64,000 bases of DNA, from the NCBI RefSeq assembly GCF_923081025.1, contig NZ_CAKLPZ010000001.1:1736001-1800000 (forward strand). The letters are read 5' to 3'. A program made the position numbers and the translations under genes. Below are positions 17,201-24,521 of this stretch, one piece after another; positions within the stretch are counted from its first letter, which is position 1, and each line of letters starts with the position of its first letter. The DNA comes from Neolewinella maritima (lineage in GTDB: Bacteria > Bacteroidota > Bacteroidia > Chitinophagales > Saprospiraceae). Below the pieces are notes generated by a model. That model did not search any database. It was not told where the DNA came from and saw nothing but the letters and a program-made list of their open reading frames with translations.

Positions 17201-18917
17201 GTACGATAATCTGGCGAGTCAGCTGGAAGTGGGCGGCGTGCCCTTCGTGATCAGCGCGGATGCAAAGATCATTCCGGGCGACGGACAGCTGGTCGTGCAA
17301 CCCGGCGGACGGGTAGCGCAACTCACCAACGCACAAATCGTAGCCGATACGCTGAGCGAGTACCACGTCATCAACCGCGCCACCGTGGACATCGCCGGGC
17401 GCAAGGAGTATACCGCCTCCGGTTTCTATGAGTACAACGTAGGTCCGCATACCCAGGAGTTCGAGCTGCAGAACATAGTAGGCACGCGTATCGGCAAGGG
17501 ATCGAGGTCGGAAAAAGCGACCGCTACCCGTGCCGAAGGCGAGATCGCTGAGGAAACGACCTTCTACATCGACGACAAGACGCGCTTCTTCGGCACGATC
17601 AGTCTTGACGCCGGGAGTCCCGTACTGGGCTTCGACGGGTACGCGCGGATCGAATCCGATAATCTACCCTCGGCCGAGTGGTTCGCGGTACAGAGCGAGG
17701 GAGACAAGACTAATCTGGTGCTCAATACCGAAGGCGCGGTCGGGCGCGATGCAAAGCCGCTCCACACCGGCTTCTACCTCAGCAAGCCGGAACGGCAGAT
17801 CTACCCTAGTCTGGTGCAGAGCCTGCAACGCCGGGTGGACCACCCTATTCTCAATGCCAGCGGCGTGTTCATGTACGACGAGGACAACGATGCATTTCGG
17901 TTTGGCGACAGTACGCGGGTGCAAGATCCTAGCGCGACAGCGGGCAACCTCATGGTGTACGACCAGACCAGCGGTAAGGTCACCGGCGACGGCCTGCTCG
18001 GGATCGGCGGACGGCTCAAGTACATCAGTATGAAGAGCTACGGTACCATTGCTATGGAACTACCGGAGCAGTTCGCACCTCCGGAAATAGAGGTCGCCGA
18101 AGTAGAAGACGCCGATGAGGTTGCAGACGACGATGATACTACTGCTGAGTCCACGGAGGGTGAGACCCTCACCGACAACATGTTTTTACTGGAAGAGGAG
18201 ACGGAGCCAGCGCCTACGGCCGACACGGAAGATGCGCAAGCTGATGCCGCCGAACTAGCCCGCCTACAGGCTATCAATCGCTACCCCCCCACCGAAGTAG
18301 AGGCGATGACAGCCATCGACCTGATCTTACCTACGCGGTTGACTCAGATCATGGCTACGGACATCGTGTCCGGTGGATACAGCGCACCGCAGTTGGCCAT
18401 CAACACCAAGATTCCATTTGCTACTTCCGGACTGGAAGCACTATTTCCCGCCGGCCCGCAGCGGGAGGCCGCGATCGCCGGACTGCAGGCCGATGCGGTA
18501 GACCTACCGCCGTCTATCAACCAACATACCTTCCTATTCACCGACGTGGCGATGCGGTGGAACTCCGACTACCAGAGCTGGGTGAGTACGCAGGTAAGCA
18601 ATGGGCTAGCCTCGGTGGCTGGACAGGCCGTCAGTCGCAGGATCCAATCCTACCTCGAAGTAAAAATGACGACGGGGGGTGAAGATCGCCTGTACCTGTA
18701 CATTAAGTCACCCAGTGAGACCTACTACTTCTTTGGCTTCAAGGACGGCATCCTGAACGTGGTGAGTAACAACAACACCTTCATGAATACCCTGCGCGAA
18801 ATGAAGGCAAAAGAATTGGTCCTGGAAATGGACGACGGTCAGACGTATGAAATTCTGGAGGTTACGCCCGGAACCGCTGCAACTTTCCTTCGTCGGGTAG
18901 AGGAGGCCTTCCAGTAA
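14217..18917 (+). CDS. Very large exported protein with internal repeats, unknown function
   Basis: 1566 residues from the ATG at 14217; a TTG at 14199 overlapping the prmA stop is less likely. A clear signal peptide (RCLFFLLLSLWSGLATG) predicts export. The rest is almost all short polar beta-strand-like segments, with no catalytic motif I recognise. A duplicated module occurs at residues about 766-801 and 860-895: 14 of 36 positions are identical without gaps, including the G-L-L-T and F-G-D positions. An acidic Asp/Glu/Thr-rich linker lies at about 1285-1345, then a C-terminal domain ending in REMKAKELVLEMD. There is no T9SS domain or lipobox. Possibly a periplasmic or cell-surface scaffold, but I cannot assign a function. 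Confidence 0.85.
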   Translation: MRCLFFLLLSLWSGLATGQLATLSPDAPIADFELQLEEYMTASRNTRAKDAYANFTGVFYGGGLDTVQQRRVLTSAIGLANLKLLADKGMANYLDLHSQLAGTEEEKTKLFAEFHTMLEQALAAPEVSAAAINKALLTAESYLRTARLDQREGVHGWKVAGGKPHFVYDAAPILRIDTVQQLLASTTGDSIIIQETKLIVDLGTGKVTGKGGRTDWQRVGLPSDIFVRLVDYHFDVDRQLITSDSAQFQYPAYFGDRILYGSFKDRLQSGGPRPAGDIPEFVSTNGRVLVDQVGEGMSLEGQFELRAARVYVLNGEGRKAVVTLNINDARDERKVRGLGDQFVVQPGSRITGQKIDMTVFFGQDSLYHPSISVDVNVPERSVELNRSKSSAAAAPFYHSGNHFNIDATNITVYLAQDSAVVGRRTASFQEKGDVVFESEDYFSTQEYARIKALAGFHPLEVIYRYRTALYPPSDTIGIEGLAQNFRADLTGRDIESVIYDLQDRGFLTYEPETGKIAVKHKLNHFVLSQRQAKDYDNLRIVSSTPAENAFIDLQKGTIRVMAAQPIQLNRKKKIAIRPSNEIINIVGDRNLDFGGTVYAGNTIVTADSFHLKYAPYYITFDSADIDVFLPEGGKVDKDVQLLSTASRIEDVRGYILLDAPKNKSGAEDIGYFPSIQTRGPSYVYYDQGDTSSLYSRDSFYFELANLSINNLDSLTENNLALEGELVSGGIFGRIKQTLRVQEDGSLGFVGDTDSTGQAAYGDRGTYSGQLSLTNEGLSGSGKLNYLEAEIESSEITFGVDSTTTTTETFRLKRSVTAQREVPTVVGERVNVTFRPYGDSLIVSPVEGFPFQLFEENDHVFRGTLVLTPTALQGTGTLDWSKASISSEALSFGADQVMADTSTVRIKSVQDTANIALRTTNVNSTIDFATGKATFSNNGNELATELPYIEFLTSANEFEWDLKEGNIVFSTQDGKDRFTSSNVDQDSLTFTAQTAVYDNLASQLEVGGVPFVISADAKIIPGDGQLVVQPGGRVAQLTNAQIVADTLSEYHVINRATVDIAGRKEYTASGFYEYNVGPHTQEFELQNIVGTRIGKGSRSEKATATRAEGEIAEETTFYIDDKTRFFGTISLDAGSPVLGFDGYARIESDNLPSAEWFAVQSEGDKTNLVLNTEGAVGRDAKPLHTGFYLSKPERQIYPSLVQSLQRRVDHPILNASGVFMYDEDNDAFRFGDSTRVQDPSATAGNLMVYDQTSGKVTGDGLLGIGGRLKYISMKSYGTIAMELPEQFAPPEIEVAEVEDADEVADDDDTTAESTEGETLTDNMFLLEEETEPAPTADTEDAQADAAELARLQAINRYPPTEVEAMTAIDLILPTRLTQIMATDIVSGGYSAPQLAINTKIPFATSGLEALFPAGPQREAAIAGLQADAVDLPPSINQHTFLFTDVAMRWNSDYQSWVSTQVSNGLASVAGQAVSRRIQSYLEVKMTTGGEDRLYLYIKSPSETYYFFGFKDGILNVVSNNNTFMNTLREMKAKELVLEMDDGQTYEILEVTPGTAATFLRRVEEAFQ

Positions 18918-18918
18918 G

Positions 18919-19848
18919 CTAGCGCATGCGGGTTCGCTTTACGAGGTACTGCTGGAGGATGGGGCGAAAACCCGCCTGAATGTCGGCTTCGACGTAGTCG
19001 ATTTTATACTGCAGACACTTCAGCCGCAGGCGTTCCTGGTACGCACCGATCTGGTCCACGTAGTACTCCTTCACCTGGTGGGGTTGAAGTTTGACCCGCT
19101 CACCGGACTCCATGTCGATGAATTCGTAGGGCCGGTTCTCGAAGGTGAAGTCTAGTTCTCTGGCCTTATCCACGGTGTGAAATAGCACCACCTCGTGCTT
19201 GGCGTGCTTGAGGTGCTGGAGGGCGGCAAACAGGTCTTCTTCCCGTTCGCCGGGTCCGTCGAACATATCACTGAACACGATGACCAGCGACCGTCGGTGA
19301 ATACTATCTGCGATCTGGTGCAGCGCGGTCGCTGCCGCGGTCTTTACATCGTGGGTAGGTGCATCGATGAGTCGCTGCAGGTGGGTGAGCAGCAAGCGGT
19401 AATGGGTGGTACTAGACTTGGGTCGCGTATGGAGGTCGACGCCCTCATTAAAGAAGCTGAGACCGAATGCATCGCGCTGTTTTTTCAGCAGATTCATCAG
19501 GCTGGCGGCGGCTAGTGCGGAGAAGCGGATCTTATTGATGTGGTCTTCAGACTGCTTATCGATCTCCGGAAAGTACATGCTACTGCTGGAATCCACCACG
19601 ATCTGACAGCGCAGATTGGTCTCCTCCTCATAGCGCTTCGTGTACATCTTATCGGTGCGGGCGAAGACCTTCCAGTCGATGTTGCGGGTGGGCTCACCCT
19701 GGTTGTAGATGCGGTGCTCGGCGAACTCTACACTAAAGCCGTGGAAGGGACTCTTATGCAGACCGATGATAAAACCCTCGACGACCTGTTTGGCAAGGAG
19801 GTCCAGATTGCCCAGGTCGCGGACCTGATTGTTGGTGAGCAGTTGCAT
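18919..19848 (-). CDS. DUF58 (vWA-like) protein
   Basis: 309 residues. DUF58 proteins usually act with a MoxR AAA+ ATPase and VWA/BatA-type membrane proteins in envelope or enzyme maturation. Features: SPFHGFSVEFAEHRIYNQGE and RNIDWKVFARTDKMYTKRYEEE, the family signature, then a metal-ion-dependent adhesion motif DxSxS (D86, S88, S90) in VVDSSSSMYF, and a later IVFSDMFD strand. No MoxR gene is visible in the window; it may lie elsewhere. It converges with the giant exported protein, one base apart, and diverges from the Spo0M-like gene. Confidence 0.92.
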   Translation of the reverse strand: MQLLTNNQVRDLGNLDLLAKQVVEGFIIGLHKSPFHGFSVEFAEHRIYNQGEPTRNIDWKVFARTDKMYTKRYEEETNLRCQIVVDSSSSMYFPEIDKQSEDHINKIRFSALAAASLMNLLKKQRDAFGLSFFNEGVDLHTRPKSSTTHYRLLLTHLQRLIDAPTHDVKTAAATALHQIADSIHRRSLVIVFSDMFDGPGEREEDLFAALQHLKHAKHEVVLFHTVDKARELDFTFENRPYEFIDMESGERVKLQPHQVKEYYVDQIGAYQERLRLKCLQYKIDYVEADIQAGFRPILQQYLVKRTRMR

Positions 19849-19924
19849 GCGCTAACTTATGGCCCCGTGGGGTGTTGGTCGATTAGATCGTGTGGGTAGC
19901 AAGGTAACGCAGTAAGTTCAGCGC

Positions 19925-20386
19925 ATGTTAGGTAAAATGAAGCAGTGGCTCGGTATCGAAGGAGTCAAATTGGAACTCATTCTCCCGCCGGCATTCAGCC
20001 CGGCCCAGGGAAGCATCAGCGGTACGGTACGCCTGACCAGTAAGCACGCCCAGCGGGTGTCCGCGATCAAAGTAGTACTGGTAGAGAAGTATGCCCGCGG
20101 GAAGCAGGATGAGCAGCTGGTCGACGAATACGAACTGGGCCGGCTGTTGCTCACTGACCTGATCGAAGTACCGGGAGAGGGGGTACCCATCGACGTGCCC
20201 TTTTACCTCAAGTTCTCGGTTGCCAGTTCTGCCGTAGACGACTTTGGGGCACGCAACCCCCTTTACGGAGGACTCGCCTGGGCGGCTAAAAAACTGCGCC
20301 GGGTGCACAGTGAGTACCGCCTGGAGGCTGAAGCGCAGGTACAGGGTGTAGGGCTCAACCCGTTCGACAAGCAGGTGCTGAGCTGA
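19925..20386 (+). CDS. Spo0M-like arrestin-fold protein
   Basis: 153 residues, shorter than Bacillus Spo0M. The N-terminal arrestin-like beta sandwich is suggested by VKLELILPPAFSPAQGSISGTVRLTSKHAQRVSAI split over two strands, followed by the EKYARGKQDEQLVDEYELGR segment and a VPFYLKF strand. No signal peptide. Spo0M-type proteins are cytoplasmic and of uncertain role (sporulation control in Bacillus, not relevant here). A TACCTTG box (19906-19900) points the other way, toward DUF58. Assignment rests on recalled pattern only. Confidence 0.7.
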   Translation: MLGKMKQWLGIEGVKLELILPPAFSPAQGSISGTVRLTSKHAQRVSAIKVVLVEKYARGKQDEQLVDEYELGRLLLTDLIEVPGEGVPIDVPFYLKFSVASSAVDDFGARNPLYGGLAWAAKKLRRVHSEYRLEAEAQVQGVGLNPFDKQVLS

Positions 20387-20487
20387 GTATGCGCTAGCTA
20401 CGGGCGCGTTAATGTTTGCTTAATTGCTCGCTGAGCCCGATTTATAGACCGCCAGTCAGTAAATTAGGTAGACTAAGTCAGCTACCC

Positions 20488-21279
20488 ATGCACTACCTCT
20501 ACTGCCTTGTACTCTCGCTGCTACTTTCGGGGTGCGGCCGACCGCTACAACTGGTCCGCGTGGAACCGGCTGACCCGGCTACGGTAGATCGCTACTTCTA
20601 CGGCAACGCCATTCAGCAAGAACAGCAGGCCGGCCTCACGGTGGAGACAAACTTTTACGACGCATCGCCCGAGTACCTGATCTTTGATGTCAGCATACTG
20701 AATGAGAGCGACGGTGACGTGCTGTTCGATCCCGTCGCCAGTATGCTGTACACCAGTGCGCAGAACGGTATGCACGCTATCGATCCCGAGGTACAGGTGT
20801 TCACCCTCGACATGGATGTGCTGCATCAGGAAAAGAATCGACGAACCCTGAACTGGGTCGGCGGAACCCTGCTTGCGGCCAGTACGGTCTACCTGCTGGT
20901 GGACGGTAGTAATGCAGCCGATGCCGCTACCACACCTAATACGACGGCCAATACGGTGACTGATCTGACGCTGGCACTGTCTGATGCGTACTGGTTTGCG
21001 GTCCAAACCTCCAGTCTTTCCGAGCGCAGCGGCTACGACTTCGATAGTCCGGATCCGTCGAGTCGTTTCTTTTGGCTCGACCATAGCTTTAGACGGACGA
21101 CCATCCGGCCGGGGGAGCGCGCGGTGGGTAAGCTCGTTTTTCCCCGTTCCGATGACGTGACCGCGCTACGCTTGGAGGTGTGGGTGGAAGATCGATCGTT
21201 TACTTTTCCGTTCACCCAGCGCCTCTACCGCCCGGGACCCAATCGGTCGAGCCAGGAGGTAGTGCGTTCGCTGCGGTAG
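20488..21279 (+). CDS. Lipoprotein of unknown function
   Basis: 263 residues from the ATG at 20488, chosen because it opens with a lipoprotein signal (LLLSGC, C15). After the cysteine the protein shows beta-rich segments (EYLIFDVSILNESDGDVLFDP), which resembles the conserved-strand pattern of Bacteroidota surface lipoproteins, a short hydrophobic stretch around NWVGGTLLAASTVYLLV, and a C-terminal domain with FRRTTIRPGERAVGKLVF. No family recognised. It is followed 49 bases later by the PLP enzyme gene, so co-transcription is possible but the spacing does not require it. Confidence 0.75.
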   Translation: MHYLYCLVLSLLLSGCGRPLQLVRVEPADPATVDRYFYGNAIQQEQQAGLTVETNFYDASPEYLIFDVSILNESDGDVLFDPVASMLYTSAQNGMHAIDPEVQVFTLDMDVLHQEKNRRTLNWVGGTLLAASTVYLLVDGSNAADAATTPNTTANTVTDLTLALSDAYWFAVQTSSLSERSGYDFDSPDPSSRFFWLDHSFRRTTIRPGERAVGKLVFPRSDDVTALRLEVWVEDRSFTFPFTQRLYRPGPNRSSQEVVRSLR

Positions 21280-21328
21280 GGGCAAACATTGTCCGGAGCG
21301 GACCGTTACGCTGCGTGATCCCCCGCCC

Positions 21329-22381
21329 ATGACCCTGAGAGATGCCGTTCGTACGGCCAGCAATAGCGTTTCCAAAGCATCCCGCGACCTCGCCCTAATT
21401 AGTCAGGACAGCAGCCTACCGCTAGCCGAGCGGCTGACTGCGCTGCGAAAAATAGCTGCCCACGATGTGGGTGACACCTGGCTCCGCCGATCCCGCGGCC
21501 TGGAGCGCGACTTCGATCAGTCCAATCTGTACCTCAAGTTTGAGGGAGAAAACCCGACCGGAACGCAGAAAGACCGCATCGCCTTTGCCCACGCCGAGGA
21601 TGCACTGGAAAAGGGCGCGACTACCATCAGTTTTGCCACCTGTGGCAATTACGGGGTCGCAGTAGCCCTGGCCGCACGGCTGGTAGGCATACCCTGCCGA
21701 ATTTACGTACCTGCCGGCTACCATACCAAGCGGCTCGTAGAAATGGAGGCACAGGGGGGGATCATCCTGCGGCCACCGGGTAGCTACGAGGAAGTCGTGG
21801 ACTACAGTAGTCAAGAGGCATCCCGCAACGGCTGGTACGACGCGAACCCAGGCCAAGCAAACTCCGCCCTGCAGCTCCGCGCCTACTCCCATATTGCAGA
21901 TGAATTGCTGCGGCAGCTGGGCGAAGTACCCGCTACGGTAGCCGTACCGGTCAGCAACGGTACCCTGATGGCCGGGATTTTTCACGGATTTGTTCGCCTA
22001 CGGGATGCCGGTACCATCAGGCAATTGCCCCGTATGATTGCCGCCTCTTCCACGCACAAGAATCCCATCGTCAGCTCATTTCTGGCGGGCAGCCGGACTT
22101 GCGTGGATTTAGATCCCGTAAAGATTACTGAGTCGGACGTCAACGAGCCACTCATCAACTGGCACAGTTTCGACGGTCAGGAAGCACTGGACGCCCTACA
22201 CGCCAGTGGGGGAGGGGCCCGGCACGTATCGGATGCCAAGATGCGCAAACTATCTACCTACCTCAGTCAGAAGGAGGCACTACAGGTCTTACCGGCCTCT
22301 ACCGCTGGTCTTATCGCGCTCCTCGAAGCACCCGCCGCCGAACAAGGACTGCGGGTAGCCGTACTAACCGCCAAACGCTAA
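21329..22381 (+). CDS. Threonine synthase-like PLP-dependent enzyme
   Basis: 350 residues, fold-type II PLP enzyme. NPTGTQKDR (K81) is the Schiff-base lysine region, and TCGNYGVAVA matches the phosphate/substrate-loop (usually SGNHG/SGN.G). It lacks the N-terminal extension of true threonine synthase and sits next to a DUF1611 gene (4 bases downstream) and an enolase-superfamily gene, so its job is likely tied to them, for example as an amino-acid racemase, lyase or deaminase. Real threonine synthase activity is possible but less likely given this context. Confidence 0.8.
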   Translation: MTLRDAVRTASNSVSKASRDLALISQDSSLPLAERLTALRKIAAHDVGDTWLRRSRGLERDFDQSNLYLKFEGENPTGTQKDRIAFAHAEDALEKGATTISFATCGNYGVAVALAARLVGIPCRIYVPAGYHTKRLVEMEAQGGIILRPPGSYEEVVDYSSQEASRNGWYDANPGQANSALQLRAYSHIADELLRQLGEVPATVAVPVSNGTLMAGIFHGFVRLRDAGTIRQLPRMIAASSTHKNPIVSSFLAGSRTCVDLDPVKITESDVNEPLINWHSFDGQEALDALHASGGGARHVSDAKMRKLSTYLSQKEALQVLPASTAGLIALLEAPAAEQGLRVAVLTAKR

Positions 22382-22384
22382 CCC

Positions 22385-23443
22385 ATGTCCGCTTCTCCCC
22401 TCGATGGCCCTGCAGTAGTCTACTGCGAGGGAGCCTTCAATACCCCCAATGGCAAGACCGCCCACGGTCTGGCTCGCTTTACCTACCGCTACAAGGTGCT
22501 CGCCATTATCGATAGCCGGTACGCCGGGCAAGACAGCGGCGAAGTGCTCGACGGCAAAGCCAACGGTATCCCGCTGGTAGCCAGCCTGAGTGAAGCACTT
22601 GACCTTAAGCCCCAGTATTTCGTCGTCGGACTGGCACCGGATGGTGGCCGACTGCCCGATGCCGGCCGCAGAGCGGTGGGGGAAGCGATCGAAGCTGGAC
22701 TCCATATCGACAGCGGGTTACATGACTTCATCCATAAGGATGAAACCCTGATGGCTGCGGCCCGCGAGCAGGGCGTACAAGTACGGGATATCCGTATGAC
22801 GCCCGACCGGGATAAGCTGCACTTCTTCACCGGTGATATCGAGGAGGTCGATTGTCTTAAGTTAGCCGTGCTTGGTACGGATTCGGCCATCGGCAAGCGT
22901 ACCACAGCCTGGCTGATCGTGCAGGGGCTACAGCAGGCCGGGCGTAAAGCTCAGATGATCGGTACCGGTCAGACCGGTTGGATGCAGGGCGCTAAATACT
23001 CCATGATCATGGACAGTTGTATCAATGACTTTGTGTCTGGCGAGATCGAGCACGCTGTGGTAAGTGCGTACCGCGACGAGCAGCCTGACGTTATTGTCAT
23101 CGAGGGGCAGGGCTCGCTGATGAACCCCGCCTATCCGGGGGGATTCGAGATCCTGGCGGCCGGTCGGCCGGACTACGTAATTCTGCAACATGCCCCCACG
23201 CGGGTGGAGTATGACGGCTTCCCCGGCTACCCCCTGCACCCGCTACCGGAGCAAATTGAAGCTATTCGAGTTGTTTCGGGTAGAGAGGTACTAGCCGTTA
23301 CGCTGAACCACGAGGGACTGACCAAGGAGGAAATACCCGCGGCCTGTGCGGAAGTTACCCGGCAGACCGGACTGCCGTGCTATGACGTACTGGCCCACGG
23401 GGCAGAAGAATTAATCGAACTAATTGGACGCAAACTGAGGTAG
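22385..23443 (+). CDS. DUF1611 protein, DgcN-like N-acetyltransferase
   Basis: 352 residues. The C-terminal P-loop domain has GTDSAIGKRTT (164-174), then TGQTGWMQGAKYS and VIVIEGQGSLMNP. The family includes DgcN, reported to N-acetylate D-glutamate in a marine gammaproteobacterium, with the product epimerised by DgcA. The partner enolase-superfamily gene follows 27 bases downstream, matching that arrangement. The specific reaction here is inferred from family and context. Overall it is the middle gene of a PLP-DUF1611-epimerase operon. Confidence 0.85.
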   Translation: MSASPLDGPAVVYCEGAFNTPNGKTAHGLARFTYRYKVLAIIDSRYAGQDSGEVLDGKANGIPLVASLSEALDLKPQYFVVGLAPDGGRLPDAGRRAVGEAIEAGLHIDSGLHDFIHKDETLMAAAREQGVQVRDIRMTPDRDKLHFFTGDIEEVDCLKLAVLGTDSAIGKRTTAWLIVQGLQQAGRKAQMIGTGQTGWMQGAKYSMIMDSCINDFVSGEIEHAVVSAYRDEQPDVIVIEGQGSLMNPAYPGGFEILAAGRPDYVILQHAPTRVEYDGFPGYPLHPLPEQIEAIRVVSGREVLAVTLNHEGLTKEEIPAACAEVTRQTGLPCYDVLAHGAEELIELIGRKLR

Positions 23444-23458
23444 GGCGACCGGCTCAGC

Positions 23459-23466
23459 TACCTTCG
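23459..23466 (+). promoter_or_regulatory. Near-consensus -7 box 4 bases from the epimerase start
   Basis: TACCTTCG (one base off TAnnTTTG) precedes the ATG at 23471 by four bases. It suggests an internal promoter with a leaderless message within the operon. No -33 TTG at the right distance. Confidence 0.35.
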
Positions 23467-23470
23467 CCCG

Positions 23471-24520
23471 ATGAAGATCACCCACGTGGCGTACGATCGG
23501 TACGAGCTGGAGCTTACCGAGCCCTATACGATTGCCTACCAGACCATTAGCGCGGCTACTAATTTTGTACTCAAACTACATACGGACAGCGGTCACGTAG
23601 GATACGGCTGCGCGGCGCCCGACCTGGTCGTCACCGGAGAGCAGGCTGACGAAGTAGCGCAGGCCATCGATCAGATCATCGCACCAGCGCTCGTCGCCCA
23701 GCGACCGTTTCATTACGCCCGCCTGCTGGAGGAGCTGAAGCCAGTGCTGAAAAGCTCGGCCCTGGCGATGGTCGACGCCGCACTATATGATCTGATCGCC
23801 AAGGCCGCCGGCGTACCGCTCTATGAGTTTCTGGGGGGCTACCGGTCCAGTATCGCCACCAGCATCACGATCGGTATTCTGCCCGTAGCTGAAACCCTGG
23901 AACGCGCCAAGCGCTACGTTGGGGAGGGCTTCGGCATCATCAAGGTGAAGGGTGGATTGGACCTGGACGAAGACATTGCCCGCCTCCGTCTGATCCGTAA
24001 GACTTACCCGCAACTGACGCTGCGTTTCGATGGCAACCAGGGGTACTCTCTGCTCCAGGCGCTGCAGTTCGTGAGCCTGGCACAGCCCATCGGCATTGAG
24101 ATACTTGAGCAGCCGACGAGTATCAACGAAGAGGCGCTGATGGGCACCCTAAGTCTGCACTCACCCATTGCCGTGATGGCCGACGAAAGCCTGAAAACAC
24201 TGGCCGATGCCTTCCGGCTCACGCAGCACGAGCTGACGGACATGATCAACATCAAGATCCAGAAAGTAGGGGGTATCTGGGCGGCCATGCACATCAACTC
24301 CGTCGCCAAAGCCGCGGCCAACGAGGTAATGATCGGCTGTCTGGATGAGTGCAGCCTGGGCATCGCCGGTGGCCTCCACTTCGCCCTCAGCCGCTCCAAT
24401 ATCGTCTACGCGGATCTGGACGGTCACCTTGACTTTGTGGACGATCCATTTAAAGACCTCTTCACGCTGAAGGGTGGTATACTCACCCCCAATGGCCTTC
24501 CCGGACTCGGCAGGGTTTAG
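23471..24520 (+). CDS. Enolase-superfamily epimerase, DgcA-like / L-Ala-D/L-Glu epimerase
   Basis: 349 residues of the muconate-lactonising subgroup. Acid/base lysines K158 and K160 (IIKVKGG), metal ligands D187 (RFDGNQG), E213 (ILEQPTS) and D238 (MADESLK), and opposite-face K262 (NIKIQKVGG) all align by spacing with Bacillus dipeptide epimerase. It racemises the alpha-carbon of an amino-acid-derived substrate. Two assignments compete: N-acetyl-D-glutamate racemase (DgcA), favoured by the adjacent DUF1611 gene, or L-Ala-D/L-Glu epimerase of muropeptide recycling. It converges with a large rluA gene one base away. Confidence 0.87.
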   Translation: MKITHVAYDRYELELTEPYTIAYQTISAATNFVLKLHTDSGHVGYGCAAPDLVVTGEQADEVAQAIDQIIAPALVAQRPFHYARLLEELKPVLKSSALAMVDAALYDLIAKAAGVPLYEFLGGYRSSIATSITIGILPVAETLERAKRYVGEGFGIIKVKGGLDLDEDIARLRLIRKTYPQLTLRFDGNQGYSLLQALQFVSLAQPIGIEILEQPTSINEEALMGTLSLHSPIAVMADESLKTLADAFRLTQHELTDMINIKIQKVGGIWAAMHINSVAKAAANEVMIGCLDECSLGIAGGLHFALSRSNIVYADLDGHLDFVDDPFKDLFTLKGGILTPNGLPGLGRV

Positions 24521-24521
24521 C

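Noticed and set aside
20545-21084. 179-codon minus-strand frame opposite the lipoprotein gene
   Set aside because: The plus-strand frame has a lipoprotein signal and a plausible start, while the antisense frame has neither.
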